Positions 28,769 to 37,422 of a stretch of 50,580 bases of DNA are shown here, piece after piece (the first letter of the stretch is position 1; each line of letters opens with the position of its first letter). The notes beneath the pieces were generated by a model. That model did not search any database. It saw only the letters and a list, made by a program, of their open reading frames with translations, and was not told the DNA's origin. The position numbers were made by a program, and so were the translations under genes. Source of the stretch: an uncultured Prevotellaceae bacterium (lineage in GTDB: Bacteria; Bacteroidota; Bacteroidia; Bacteroidales; Bacteroidaceae); assembly GCA_900320845.1 (NCBI GenBank), contig ONTS01000016.1, positions 6,240 through 56,819 on the forward strand, in the 5' to 3' direction.

Positions 28769-28799
28769 TTGGAGTAACCGGTGTTATTTTGTATATTTG
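28769..28799 (+). promoter_or_regulatory. Probable promoter of the cas operon
   Basis: TTG at 28769-28771 and TATATTTG at 28792-28799 are 20 bases apart. Transcription would begin near 28806, leaving a leader of almost 200 bases before cas6 (29002). Confidence 0.55.
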
Positions 28800-28813
28800 C
28801 AAAGGAGGACAAT

Positions 28814-28852
28814 AATGACAGTTCTTTTATATAAATCGTGCTTGACGACTTA
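28814..28852 (+). CDS. Possible 12-residue leader peptide before cas6
   Basis: ATG at 28814 opens a 12-codon frame (MTVLLYKSCLTT) and is preceded by AAAGGAGG at 28801-28808, a much stronger ribosome-binding site than those of the cas genes. The proposed transcription start falls in or near this site, which weakens the case unless transcription starts further upstream. Confidence 0.2.
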
Positions 28853-28943
28853 AATGATAATCGTGCATGCAGGCTGATTAAATGGGCAACGAAGCCTTTG
28901 ATGATGAAGTGGGAAACTTGTTGTTCATTTTTAATAATCCTCA

Positions 28944-28962
28944 ATAGCGTAAGAGGCGCTAT
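28944..28962 (+). promoter_or_regulatory. Hairpin in the cas leader
   Basis: ATAGCG (28944-28949) pairs with CGCTAT (28957-28962) around a 7-base loop and is followed by GTTTTAATAA. It is too weak for a confident terminator. It could be an attenuator or a protein-binding site 39 bases before cas6. Confidence 0.3.
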
Positions 28963-29001
28963 GTTTTAATAATAACACCCATTATTGACAACAATATTTT
29001 T

Positions 29002-29697
29002 ATGACAAAATACATTAGAACCTTATCTGTTATCTACGACTTGCCCATTGCCCATAGCGAAATACCCCTTTTCCGTGGTGCTGTGTTGAAAACCCTTGAG
29101 GGGAAAGCCGACCTTTTATTTCATAATCACACCGGAGAAAACAGCTTTCGCTATGCCTATCCGCTTATCCAGTACAAACGCCTTGGAGGTAAAGCAGCGA
29201 TTGTATGTGTGGACAAGGCTGTGGATATTATAGGTCAGTTTTTGACAAAGTTTTCTGGTGAGTTGACTATTGGAGAGAAAAAGGTGAATGCGACGGTCAG
29301 CCAAATTATTCCTAATCGTCTTTTAGTGCAAACGTGGCAGACAATGTTCCAGTATCATATAACAAATTGGTTAGCATTAAATACAAAAAACTATTTGTTA
29401 TACCAAAAGACTACGAATGATGTAGAACGTAGACTTTTACTTGAAGGAATTCTAAAAGGCAATCTACTATCTATGCTTAAAGGTTTGGATATCCATTTAG
29501 AGACGGAGTTGCAGTTAGAAATTATTAGATTGAGTATTCCTCATGTTCTATATAATAAAGGTGTGGGTTTTACGACGTTTAATGCAGATTTTCAATGCAA
29601 TTTGTCAATCCCTCGAAATGTGGGAATTGGTAAGAATGCAAGCATAGGATATGGAAAAATTGGTATAGTTAATAAAAAAGAAGCACATCAACAATAA
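29002..29697 (+). CDS. cas6: CRISPR RNA endoribonuclease Cas6
   Basis: A 231-residue Cas6-type RAMP protein. It is expected to cut the repeat in the array transcript and leave an 8-nucleotide 5' handle (ATTAAGAC for this array). The C-terminal glycine-rich loop of RAMPs is clear in NVGIGKNASIGYGKIGIV. The N-terminal HSEIPLFRGAVLKTL resembles that of Bacteroidota Cas6 proteins. The active-site His cannot be assigned by eye. It is the first gene of the operon, and cas10 starts 6 bases after its stop. Confidence 0.8.
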   Translation: MTKYIRTLSVIYDLPIAHSEIPLFRGAVLKTLEGKADLLFHNHTGENSFRYAYPLIQYKRLGGKAAIVCVDKAVDIIGQFLTKFSGELTIGEKKVNATVSQIIPNRLLVQTWQTMFQYHITNWLALNTKNYLLYQKTTNDVERRLLLEGILKGNLLSMLKGLDIHLETELQLEIIRLSIPHVLYNKGVGFTTFNADFQCNLSIPRNVGIGKNASIGYGKIGIVNKKEAHQQ

Positions 29698-29703
29698 TAC
29701 TAT

Positions 29704-31170
29704 ATGGAAGCAATATTTGATAAACTGTTTATAGGAGGTGACCTTTCTGGCATCCAGAAGTTCCTCTATAATATTTCATCTCGCAAGGCGGCAGTGAGTC
29801 TGAAAGGACGATCAGCTTATTTAAGTCGTTACATGGAAAATGTAAAAGATAGTATAATCCAGATTGCTAAAGTCGCGGGTGCTGAAGATAGCAAGGATGT
29901 CTATTGTTCAGGTGGTAAGTTTTACATCATTACAGATAATAAGCCTTCTGTAGTTAATGCCATACATGATTTTTCCCTACAGGCTATTTCGGATTTGTGG
30001 AAAGATCATTTTGGTCAACTTAGCCTATGTATAGCCTGCGAACCATTTACGGAAAATGAGGATGGTACGGTGCAAGTACGCGATTTAAATAATGCTCCAT
30101 CTAGTAACCTTTGGCGTTTTGTGAATAATGAATTTGCTAGACAGAAAACACAAAAGTTTAAACCTATTATAGAAACAGCATACAACGAGTTTTTTAATCC
30201 TCTTCCTGTTGGTGGAACAACTAAAGTGTGTGCGATAACAGGTGTAGAATCCGATCAATGCCTGTCTATTCGGTTTAAAGGAACAGATGAGCCTATATAT
30301 GTGTTGCCGTCTGTAAAAGAGCAAATAGAACTTGGCGAATCAATCAAAGAGAAAGAAGGCAATAACAAGACTTTTGAAGACTATGCAGGTAATAGTTATC
30401 TAGGTGTGTTACGCATGGATGTTGATGGACTAGGATCACGTTTTATCCAAGGTTTTAAGTCTATTGATAAGTATCAAGAATTTTCAAAACGTCTTAAAGA
30501 CTTCTTTGAGGATGGTGTAAAACAGATTCAACGAGGAACGAAATATAAGGACTATTCTGATGTTATATATGCGGGAGGAGACGACTTATTTATTGTAGGT
30601 AGATGGGATGTTCTTATTGATCTTGCAGAGGAAATACACGAGAAAACAAAAGAGAATTTTGCTGATGAGAACATCAGCATCTCTGGAGGAATGGTTGTTG
30701 TCAATCCTAAATATCCTATAGCCAAAGCTGCTGAAGGTGCAGGTGAAGCCGAAGAGGCTGCCAAATCATTTCGTAATGGAGAAAAGAACGCTTTCCATTT
30801 TCTTGGCAGAACAGTTTCTTGGGTTGATGAGTTCGAGACAGTAAAGGAATATCAGAAGCGTTTTTGTAGTTTGATAAACGAACACGATATAAGTAAAGGC
30901 ATTTTGCATAAGTTGATGCTGTATGCTGCAATGTCAGATGAGAACAAACGAAGAAAAGCAGACAAACAATCAGAAGACTATAGCTATCTTTGGCATGCCA
31001 GCTACTACCTGACAAGGTATATGAAGCGGTATGATAAAGATGAAGAAGTGCAAAAGTTTTGTCAGGAACTACGCGACAAAGTAGTTCCAAAAGATGAGAG
31101 CAAACTGCAACTCGTAGCATTGGCTGCGCGATGGGCAGAATTATTATTAAGAGAAAATACTAACAATTAA
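29704..31170 (+). CDS. cas10: Cas10 (Csm1) lacking the HD nuclease domain
   Basis: A 488-residue large subunit of the type III-A complex. It starts directly with the first Palm-like domain (FIGGDLSGIQKFLYNISS, residues 9-26), with no N-terminal HD domain and no upstream room for one. The second Palm has VLRMDVDGLG (residues 235-244) and YAGGDDLFIVG, with GGDD at 291-294, so cyclic oligoadenylate synthesis should be intact. The C-terminal part is the alpha-helical D4-like region. The usual Csm1 is about 750 residues. Without HD, this complex should not cut single-stranded DNA through Cas10, and defence would rest on Csm3 and the CARF effectors. Confidence 0.93.
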   Translation: MEAIFDKLFIGGDLSGIQKFLYNISSRKAAVSLKGRSAYLSRYMENVKDSIIQIAKVAGAEDSKDVYCSGGKFYIITDNKPSVVNAIHDFSLQAISDLWKDHFGQLSLCIACEPFTENEDGTVQVRDLNNAPSSNLWRFVNNEFARQKTQKFKPIIETAYNEFFNPLPVGGTTKVCAITGVESDQCLSIRFKGTDEPIYVLPSVKEQIELGESIKEKEGNNKTFEDYAGNSYLGVLRMDVDGLGSRFIQGFKSIDKYQEFSKRLKDFFEDGVKQIQRGTKYKDYSDVIYAGGDDLFIVGRWDVLIDLAEEIHEKTKENFADENISISGGMVVVNPKYPIAKAAEGAGEAEEAAKSFRNGEKNAFHFLGRTVSWVDEFETVKEYQKRFCSLINEHDISKGILHKLMLYAAMSDENKRRKADKQSEDYSYLWHASYYLTRYMKRYDKDEEVQKFCQELRDKVVPKDESKLQLVALAARWAELLLRENTNN

Positions 31171-31181
31171 ATACGAAGATT

Positions 31182-31592
31182 ATGACAGAAAATGAAATTA
31201 AAAACTTTCCGAAAACAGAAATCACAGAAAAAGTGACGGCAAAGTCTGTTGATTTTGCAAAACAATTTGCGTCTTATTTGGCGCCAAGTGACAGGAATGA
31301 TAGGGATGGACTTAAAACAAGTCAGTTGCGCAAATTCTTTGGCGAGGTTAAACGTCAGCAAATGCATGGATATCAGGAATCGGAATTCTTGATGTTAAAA
31401 CCCAAATTGGCCTATGCTGTAGGCAGGGCAAAAGCTAACAGGAAAGGTAAAAGGATAGAATATTTTTATATCTTTATATCTCTGTTAATAGATTATGTCA
31501 TAAATAGTTCAAATAAAGAGATGGCCTTTAAAAACTTCATTACAATATTTGAGGCTGTTGTGGCATATCATAAGGTTTTTGCTGAAAATTAA
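31182..31592 (+). CDS. csm2: Csm2 small subunit
   Basis: A 136-residue protein, mostly helical. It has the Csm2 pattern TSQLRKFFGEVKRQQ in the first half and LMLKPKLAYAVGRAK in the middle, which is typical of the III-A small subunit that lines the target RNA groove. Its place between cas10 and csm3 supports this. It starts 11 bases after cas10. Confidence 0.85.
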   Translation: MTENEIKNFPKTEITEKVTAKSVDFAKQFASYLAPSDRNDRDGLKTSQLRKFFGEVKRQQMHGYQESEFLMLKPKLAYAVGRAKANRKGKRIEYFYIFISLLIDYVINSSNKEMAFKNFITIFEAVVAYHKVFAEN

Positions 31593-31623
31593 TAAACAAT
31601 TTATTAAGAAATATCAAGGAATT

Positions 31624-32274
31624 ATGAAACAACTTATAAAGAAAATAAAGATAAACACGACTATTGAAGTGTTGACAGGTTTACATATTGGTGGCTCAAA
31701 AGAAAATGTTGAAATAGGAGGCATAGATACCCCTGTTATAAAACTAGCCACGAAGGATAACCAACCATATATACCGGGAAGCTCTTTGAAAGGTAAAATG
31801 CGTTGCCTCTTAGAACAGGTGGCAGGAGCAAACAATGTTGGTGATAATAATGAGATCAATAACCTGTTTGGTTTTTCCAATAACCAACCTTCTAAAATTA
31901 TTGTTCGTGATGCAATGCTTACTGAAAAATCGGTTATGGAACTTAAAAATGCGGATAATCTTGACATGCCCTTTACTGAAGGAAAATGGGAAAATGTCAT
32001 AGATCGTGTCGAAGGCATCGCTGATCCCCGTCAGATTGAACGAGTGCCAGCAGGAGCAGTTTTTGACGCAGAATTCGTTATTAATATATGGGATGATGAT
32101 AAAGAAAAAGAAGAGGTAATAATGCAAATGTTTAAAAAGGGTATAGCGCTCATAGAAAACGATTACTTAGGTGGATGTGGCTCACGAGGTTCTGGACAAG
32201 TCAAATTTGGGGAGTTGCACATACAGACACTTTCAAACGATAACAAATGGGGATTGGAACCAATAAATAAGTGA
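31624..32274 (+). CDS. csm3: Csm3 backbone subunit, target-RNA nuclease
   Basis: A 216-residue RAMP protein. TGLHIGGS, then GGIDTPVIK with D35 at the position of the catalytic Asp33 of Streptococcus Csm3, YIPGSSLKGKMRCLLE, RVEGIADPRQIERVPAG and LGGCGSRGSGQVKF are all present. It should form the filament on the crRNA and cut target RNA every 6 nucleotides. ATG 31624 gives the standard N-terminus. The frame is open 75 bases further up but overlaps csm2. csm4 starts 2 bases downstream. Confidence 0.95.
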   Translation: MKQLIKKIKINTTIEVLTGLHIGGSKENVEIGGIDTPVIKLATKDNQPYIPGSSLKGKMRCLLEQVAGANNVGDNNEINNLFGFSNNQPSKIIVRDAMLTEKSVMELKNADNLDMPFTEGKWENVIDRVEGIADPRQIERVPAGAVFDAEFVINIWDDDKEKEEVIMQMFKKGIALIENDYLGGCGSRGSGQVKFGELHIQTLSNDNKWGLEPINK

Positions 32275-32276
32275 TT

Positions 32277-33293
32277 ATGGCTACATTCAAATTATATAGA
32301 CTGCATTTCTTGTCCCCTCTACATATTGGTGACCAACGTGGGGATAATGATATAAGTCTAAAAACCATACACTCCGATACTTTGTATGCGGCCTTAATGT
32401 CATGTATGGTTAGGCAAGGGAAACCGATCCCTGATAATGGTGAATTAGGATTTACCATAAGTAGCCTGTTCCCATATTATCAGAAAACAGTTGAAGATGC
32501 TCCTACATACTTCCTTCCTTTACCTAAGTCATCTAACATAATGCATTCATCTATACGTAATGATTCTTCAGTCTTGAAAAAAATGAAGAAAGTTGCTTGG
32601 ATAGATGCAAAATACTATCGGCAATGTCTAGATGGCAAAGACTTATTATCTCTATCCACGGAGATAATGCATGGGGCATATTTTACCAGTACACCTTTGC
32701 CAACCGACAATGAAGGACATACTGACTTTATCGTATCGTCTGTCGTACAAAGGGCAACTATTCCTGATAGAACGGGAATAGAGAATACCAAACCATACTT
32801 TGTAGACAGGGTATTGTTTCGCAATCATGCAGGACTTTACTTTATTGCTTATGGCAATACAGATGTTATTGATGCGGTCCTTCCATTATTGGCACAAGAA
32901 GGATTAGGTACCGATAGAAATGTTGGGTATGGCTGTTTTGATTATAAAGTCGATACTTTGGAGATTGATCATCCGGAATCATCTGATTATTGTGTGTCTT
33001 TGTCAACCCTCATTCCGGAAAATGAGCAGCAGTTGAAAGAGATGCTGTCTGGTGATGAAGTCGCTTATGATCTTGCCCGACGTGGAGGTTGGATAACTAC
33101 ACCACCATATTCCACATTAAGAAAGAATGCAATTTACGCATTTTTACCGGGCAGTGTGTTCTCATTGCCATATTCAGAAGAAAAATCCGTAATTGGAAAA
33201 ATTGTTAATCTGCGACCTGAGTGTGGTGAGTTGACTCCCAAACACCCGATATGGCGAAATGGCAAATCAATCTTACTTCCGATTAAACGATAG
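32277..33293 (+). CDS. csm4: Csm4 subunit (Cas5-like RAMP)
   Basis: A 338-residue RAMP protein that binds the 5' handle of the crRNA next to Cas10. FLSPLHIGDQRG and HSDTLYAALMSC at the N-terminus, PYFVDRVLF, and GLGTDRNVGYGCFDY (a glycine-rich region at about residues 208-222) match Csm4. A GTG at 32271 is an alternative start, but ATG 32277 gives the cleaner MATFKLYRLHF beginning. It lies 2 bases after csm3 and 5 bases before csm5. Confidence 0.9.
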   Translation: MATFKLYRLHFLSPLHIGDQRGDNDISLKTIHSDTLYAALMSCMVRQGKPIPDNGELGFTISSLFPYYQKTVEDAPTYFLPLPKSSNIMHSSIRNDSSVLKKMKKVAWIDAKYYRQCLDGKDLLSLSTEIMHGAYFTSTPLPTDNEGHTDFIVSSVVQRATIPDRTGIENTKPYFVDRVLFRNHAGLYFIAYGNTDVIDAVLPLLAQEGLGTDRNVGYGCFDYKVDTLEIDHPESSDYCVSLSTLIPENEQQLKEMLSGDEVAYDLARRGGWITTPPYSTLRKNAIYAFLPGSVFSLPYSEEKSVIGKIVNLRPECGELTPKHPIWRNGKSILLPIKR

Positions 33294-33298
33294 AAAAC

Positions 33299-34405
33299 AT
33301 GGAAAATAAAAGGTATAAAATAAAATTGGAAGTTCTTACTCCATTGTGTGTAGGTGCTGGTAACGACAATGACTGGGTTGAGGGAATAGATTTTGTATGC
33401 GACAGAAATAGAGTGTACATTTTAGATATCAACAAGTTAACAGAATATGTTGAGGCCAAGGCGTTAACCAATCTCTTTCTTTCTCCAGATCGAAGATCAA
33501 TCTTAGCTCAGCTTGGCAACAATATTCAAAACGTATCTCGCTATGTTTTTGATAAACCTGCTGCATTTTCCCCGACAATAAAAAGTTTTTTGCGAACTCA
33601 ATTACACGACAAACCTATTGTTGCAGGTAGTTCGCTGAAAGGTGCTATTGATTCCGCATTGCTTTGGAATTTTCTGTTTGATGAAGATGACAAGTTAAAA
33701 CAAACATATAAACAGGGATCAAATAATAGACTGAATAGTGAATTGTTTGATAAGAATGAGAAAGATTTCAGACGATTTCTTAAAATAAGTGATATTGAAC
33801 TTGATTCTACCATCCTTGTCAATTCCAAGTTATTTAATTTGCGTAGCGTGATGAGAAATGAGTGGGAAGGAGGTTGGAAACATGGAAACGCCAACACTAC
33901 AGATAATTTTAGTCCAAAGGGCTTTAATACTTGGTATGAATGTGCAGAACCAGGAGCTAATGGTATAGGCTATATAAAGATTGATGCTAATGGCTTTTAT
34001 CGCTTACAACATACAAAGTTCTCAACTATAAAGCGAGAAATTGTTGATGGTGGAATTGAAAATCTTTTTAAAGTTATCAATGACCATACAATGGAATACT
34101 TGTATAAGGAATTGGACTTTTTTAAAAAGTATGAAGCGGATAAGACGGATGAAATCATTCGTAATATAAACACTTTACTTGATAAGTTCCCAGATAAAAA
34201 TAATTCCTATTGCATTTTAAAAATGTCAGCAGGTTCAGGTTTTCACTCTATAACAGGCGATTGGCAATACGATGACTATGATAAAACTGGTGTTTGGGAA
34301 ACAGGCAGAAATCGAGGTAAGAAAAAATATAAATCTCGTAAAACCTGTACGTACCAAGGTAAACAGCAATTGATGGGATTTGTAAAATTAAGTTGTATGG
34401 AATAA
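33299..34405 (+). CDS. csm5: Csm5 subunit
   Basis: A 368-residue RAMP protein that caps the 3' end of the crRNA and is involved in its maturation. The signatures are KLEVLTPLCVGAGND at the N-terminus, IVAGSSLKGAIDSALLW in the middle and the C-terminal QLMGFVKLS strand. The order csm4-csm5 and the 5-base gap agree with a III-A operon. The first CARF gene begins 8 bases after the stop. Confidence 0.92.
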   Translation: MENKRYKIKLEVLTPLCVGAGNDNDWVEGIDFVCDRNRVYILDINKLTEYVEAKALTNLFLSPDRRSILAQLGNNIQNVSRYVFDKPAAFSPTIKSFLRTQLHDKPIVAGSSLKGAIDSALLWNFLFDEDDKLKQTYKQGSNNRLNSELFDKNEKDFRRFLKISDIELDSTILVNSKLFNLRSVMRNEWEGGWKHGNANTTDNFSPKGFNTWYECAEPGANGIGYIKIDANGFYRLQHTKFSTIKREIVDGGIENLFKVINDHTMEYLYKELDFFKKYEADKTDEIIRNINTLLDKFPDKNNSYCILKMSAGSGFHSITGDWQYDDYDKTGVWETGRNRGKKKYKSRKTCTYQGKQQLMGFVKLSCME

Positions 34406-34413
34406 TCTTTATT

Positions 34414-35643
34414 ATGGCAAGAAAAGTTCTTATATCATTTCTCGGAACAGGACCACAAGGATCTGCTAATCGAGCAGAACGACAATACAGAGAGGCTGAC
34501 TATTATATAGGCAGTGACCATTTAGGCAAATACTCTTTTGTCTCTGCGGCATTGATAAAACATTATCATGTTGATACGCTGTTCCTCATTGGTTCTGTCC
34601 ATTCCATGTGGGAAAAGGTATACGAATGGTTTTGTGAGTTTCATGGAAAACCCATAGATGAAAATGTATGGACTGAGATTTTCGACTATTGTGATAAAGC
34701 GAATTATCAGTCACCATTAGAAATCCCACATAAGGATGTGATGGAGCAGGTTCTTGGGGGTGAGTCCCGAATCATACCCATTAAATATGGGCTTAACGAA
34801 GAGGATGTAAAAGATAATATCAATATAATTTTAGGCTTGCAGGCATTTCTCAAATGTGGTGATGAACTGATTGTAGATATTACGCATAGTTTTCGCTCAC
34901 TGCCTATGTTTATTATGAACTTGCTGATATATCTGCAAAATGCTAACCCGACAGTGAAAATATCACATATCCACTATGGCATGTTAGATGTGTCAAGTGA
35001 AATGGATTATAAAGTTCCTATTGTAGAACTAAAGTCTTTGATGGATGTAAGTCAATGGATTACAGGAATGTACACTTTTCGTGAATTTGGAAATGCTTAC
35101 AATATAGCCGAGTTGATAGAGGATGAAAACAAGAACACAAGCAATATGATGAAAGAGTTTTCTGACTTGATGAATCTCAATCACCTCTACGGAATACAAA
35201 AGATTTCGCAACGTTTAAGCTCTATAAAGAATAAGAAATACAACACGTTGTTGCCGCAGCTGACCATCAATCCTATAGTCAACGACTTTATAAAGCAGTT
35301 CCCGTCTGACGAAAAACGGCATTCCGTTTTTCAACTGAATGTCGCGCGATGGCAATATGAGCATAAGAAGTATGCGCAAGCCCTGCTCACAATCACTGAG
35401 ACGATAATTACATACGTGTGTGAATTGAATAAGTTCAACTGGGAGCATTATGATGATAGGGAAAAGGTGAAGGAGTTGTTACGTCAAAACAAAATAGTGG
35501 ATAATGGAGTTGGAAAAATCTATTTCAAACTTAATAGATTGCGTAACAATACCGCTCATGCAATATCTACTGATAATAATGTGCCCACTATGTTGAGCAA
35601 ATTGAAGCAAGGTTTAGAGCAACTGGAAAAAATAATTAAATAA
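34414..35643 (+). CDS. CARF-HEPN ribonuclease, TM1812/Csx1-like (first copy)
   Basis: A 409-residue type III effector. The N-terminal CARF domain starts MARKVLISFLGTG and carries the ligand-site motif DITHSFRSLP (155-164), as in the TM1812 family of CRISPR proteins. The C-terminal HEPN domain has the RNase motif RNNTAH (R377 to H382). Cyclic oligoadenylate made by Cas10 should bind the CARF dimer and switch on non-specific RNA cleavage. ATG 34414 is preferred to an upstream start inside csm5. It follows csm5 by 8 bases and precedes a paralogue by 9 bases. Confidence 0.9.
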   Translation: MARKVLISFLGTGPQGSANRAERQYREADYYIGSDHLGKYSFVSAALIKHYHVDTLFLIGSVHSMWEKVYEWFCEFHGKPIDENVWTEIFDYCDKANYQSPLEIPHKDVMEQVLGGESRIIPIKYGLNEEDVKDNINIILGLQAFLKCGDELIVDITHSFRSLPMFIMNLLIYLQNANPTVKISHIHYGMLDVSSEMDYKVPIVELKSLMDVSQWITGMYTFREFGNAYNIAELIEDENKNTSNMMKEFSDLMNLNHLYGIQKISQRLSSIKNKKYNTLLPQLTINPIVNDFIKQFPSDEKRHSVFQLNVARWQYEHKKYAQALLTITETIITYVCELNKFNWEHYDDREKVKELLRQNKIVDNGVGKIYFKLNRLRNNTAHAISTDNNVPTMLSKLKQGLEQLEKIIK

Positions 35644-35652
35644 TGCTACACT

Positions 35653-36993
35653 ATGGCAAGAAAGGTGTTTATGTCGTTTCTGGGAACGAACAACTATGTT
35701 GAATGCTATTATCGGATTCACGGAAAGTTGTCGCATCGTGTTAGGTTTGTACAAGAAGCATTGATAGCTGACATTTGTAAAGATTGGACAAACGATGATG
35801 CTATATATATATATTGTACTCCTGATGCACAAAAGGTGAACTGGGAGGATAACGGACAATCAAAAATATATGAAGATATAGAAAAAATAGGCTTAGAGCG
35901 TCGCTTACAAGAACTGAAGGAAAGTATGGGACTTGCTCCCACCATTGAGTCGGTTGAAATCAAAGAGGGTTTCAATGAAACAGAAATATGGGACATTTTT
36001 AATGTAGTATACAACACATTACAGGAGAATGACGAAATCCACTTTGACATGACTCATGCTTTTCGGTCAATACCACTATTCTCTATAGTTTTATTCAATT
36101 ACGCAAAGTTTATCAAGCACATTCTATTAAGTTCTGTCATGTATGGTGCCTTTGAGAAATTGGGACCGGCATATAAAGTACGTGGAATCCCCTTAGAAGA
36201 GAGGAAGGTAGATGTTATAGACTTGAATAATGTTGTTCGTCTACAAGAATATAACCAAGTGGCAAGCGGACTGCGAACATTTGGCAGGGTAGGAGAGTTG
36301 AGTGGTTTGGTGAATAATAACGATATCGAATCTAATAATGTCATAAAAGATTTTAGTGAGGCCATTTCCGAACTTGACCATAATATAAATACTATAAGCC
36401 TTCAAAAATTAAAAAAAGGGAAATATATCTATAAGTTCAAATCCAGCTATAAGAATATCCGTAAGCAGCAAGCATTGCCCAAACCCATCCAAAAAATCTG
36501 TGATGCACTGGATGAAGATATAAAAGACTTTGTGGAACAAGACGACTATGCCAATATTGAAGCAGCTATTCAATGGACTATTAAGTTTAAAATGCACATG
36601 CAGACTTTTTCTCTAACCGCAGAATATATAAAATTAGTAGGTGCTGAGAGATTTGATGATCTGTTACGCGAATGTTTAAATAAAAAACGTAAAGGCTTAA
36701 GCAACAAAGATAAGAGGGAATTTATCGGCGCTCTTTTAGGAATGGAGGATAAGGATTTTGATAACCCCACATCTTGGACAGGCAATCTTGCAAAAAATAT
36801 GGAAGTTGCCAAACGGATAGCGGATAAACCCTTTATAAGAGAATTAAGACCATTATACAAACCAATAGTATCCATTCGTAATAATATAGCACATGGCAAT
36901 GGTATTGATTCCGATAAATTAGAAGATGGAAATAATGCAGTTGCCAAATGTATCGAAAAGTTGAATGAGATTAATTCCAAAAATACACGTTGA
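35653..36993 (+). CDS. CARF-HEPN ribonuclease, TM1812/Csx1-like (second copy)
   Basis: A 446-residue paralogue of the previous protein. The start MARKVFMSFLGTN is almost the same, the CARF motif is DMTHAFRSIP (132-141) and the HEPN motif is RNNIAH (R409 to H414). Between them the sequences diverge strongly, and this copy has an extra helical, Lys-rich region (about 265-380). The different CARF pocket and linker suggest a different ligand ring size, RNA preference or dose response rather than plain redundancy. A hetero-dimer is also possible. It ends 5 bases before the small gene at 36999. Confidence 0.88.
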   Translation: MARKVFMSFLGTNNYVECYYRIHGKLSHRVRFVQEALIADICKDWTNDDAIYIYCTPDAQKVNWEDNGQSKIYEDIEKIGLERRLQELKESMGLAPTIESVEIKEGFNETEIWDIFNVVYNTLQENDEIHFDMTHAFRSIPLFSIVLFNYAKFIKHILLSSVMYGAFEKLGPAYKVRGIPLEERKVDVIDLNNVVRLQEYNQVASGLRTFGRVGELSGLVNNNDIESNNVIKDFSEAISELDHNINTISLQKLKKGKYIYKFKSSYKNIRKQQALPKPIQKICDALDEDIKDFVEQDDYANIEAAIQWTIKFKMHMQTFSLTAEYIKLVGAERFDDLLRECLNKKRKGLSNKDKREFIGALLGMEDKDFDNPTSWTGNLAKNMEVAKRIADKPFIRELRPLYKPIVSIRNNIAHGNGIDSDKLEDGNNAVAKCIEKLNEINSKNTR

Positions 36994-36998
36994 AAACT

Positions 36999-37355
36999 AT
37001 GCTCATCAATCTCTCCAATCATCCCTCTTCTTTGTGGTCGGCAGCGCAGATAGAGGCGGCACGGCAGTATGGAGTGATAGAGGATATGTCATTCCCCGTG
37101 ATAGATCCTGCCATGTCACATGACGAGATTCTGCAATGCGCACATGAGTATGCCGAACAGATAATGGCGAAAGCACGAAAATGTAATATCACCGTGCATG
37201 TCATGGGCGAGATGAATTTCGTTTATGCCTTGGTGGAAGAACTCAAAAATGATGGCATTACCTGTGTGGCATCTACCACAATTCGCAATGTGACAGAAGA
37301 AGCTAATGGCATGAAAACATCTACGTTCAACTTCGTACAGTTCCGCGAATACTAA
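36999..37355 (+). CDS. Small conserved protein, candidate ring nuclease or CARF-like regulator
   Basis: A 118-residue protein with an alternating strand-helix pattern like a compact Rossmann fold: MLINLSNHPSSLWSAAQIEA, then VIEDMSFPVIDP, VHVMGEMNFVYALVEELK, TCVASTTIRNV and FNFVQFREY. The MLINxSxHP beginning and overall size recall the small Csx15/Csx20-type proteins proposed to cleave cyclic oligoadenylate. That comparison is from memory and is not proven. Its position directly after the two CARF-HEPN genes fits a role in switching the signal off. A TTG start at 36990 is possible but would overlap the upstream gene. Confidence 0.6.
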   Translation: MLINLSNHPSSLWSAAQIEAARQYGVIEDMSFPVIDPAMSHDEILQCAHEYAEQIMAKARKCNITVHVMGEMNFVYALVEELKNDGITCVASTTIRNVTEEANGMKTSTFNFVQFREY

Positions 37356-37422
37356 TTGCACGTTTCGCCAGCATCACTCATAACCTTATCATAACCATAA
37401 AACTATTCAAACCCTGATTACA

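Noticed and set aside
28576-28944. Minus-strand open frame of 122 codons upstream of cas6
   Set aside because: It has low-complexity Leu/Ser/Asn content and no motif, lies antisense to the cas promoter and leader, and starts at a poor site.
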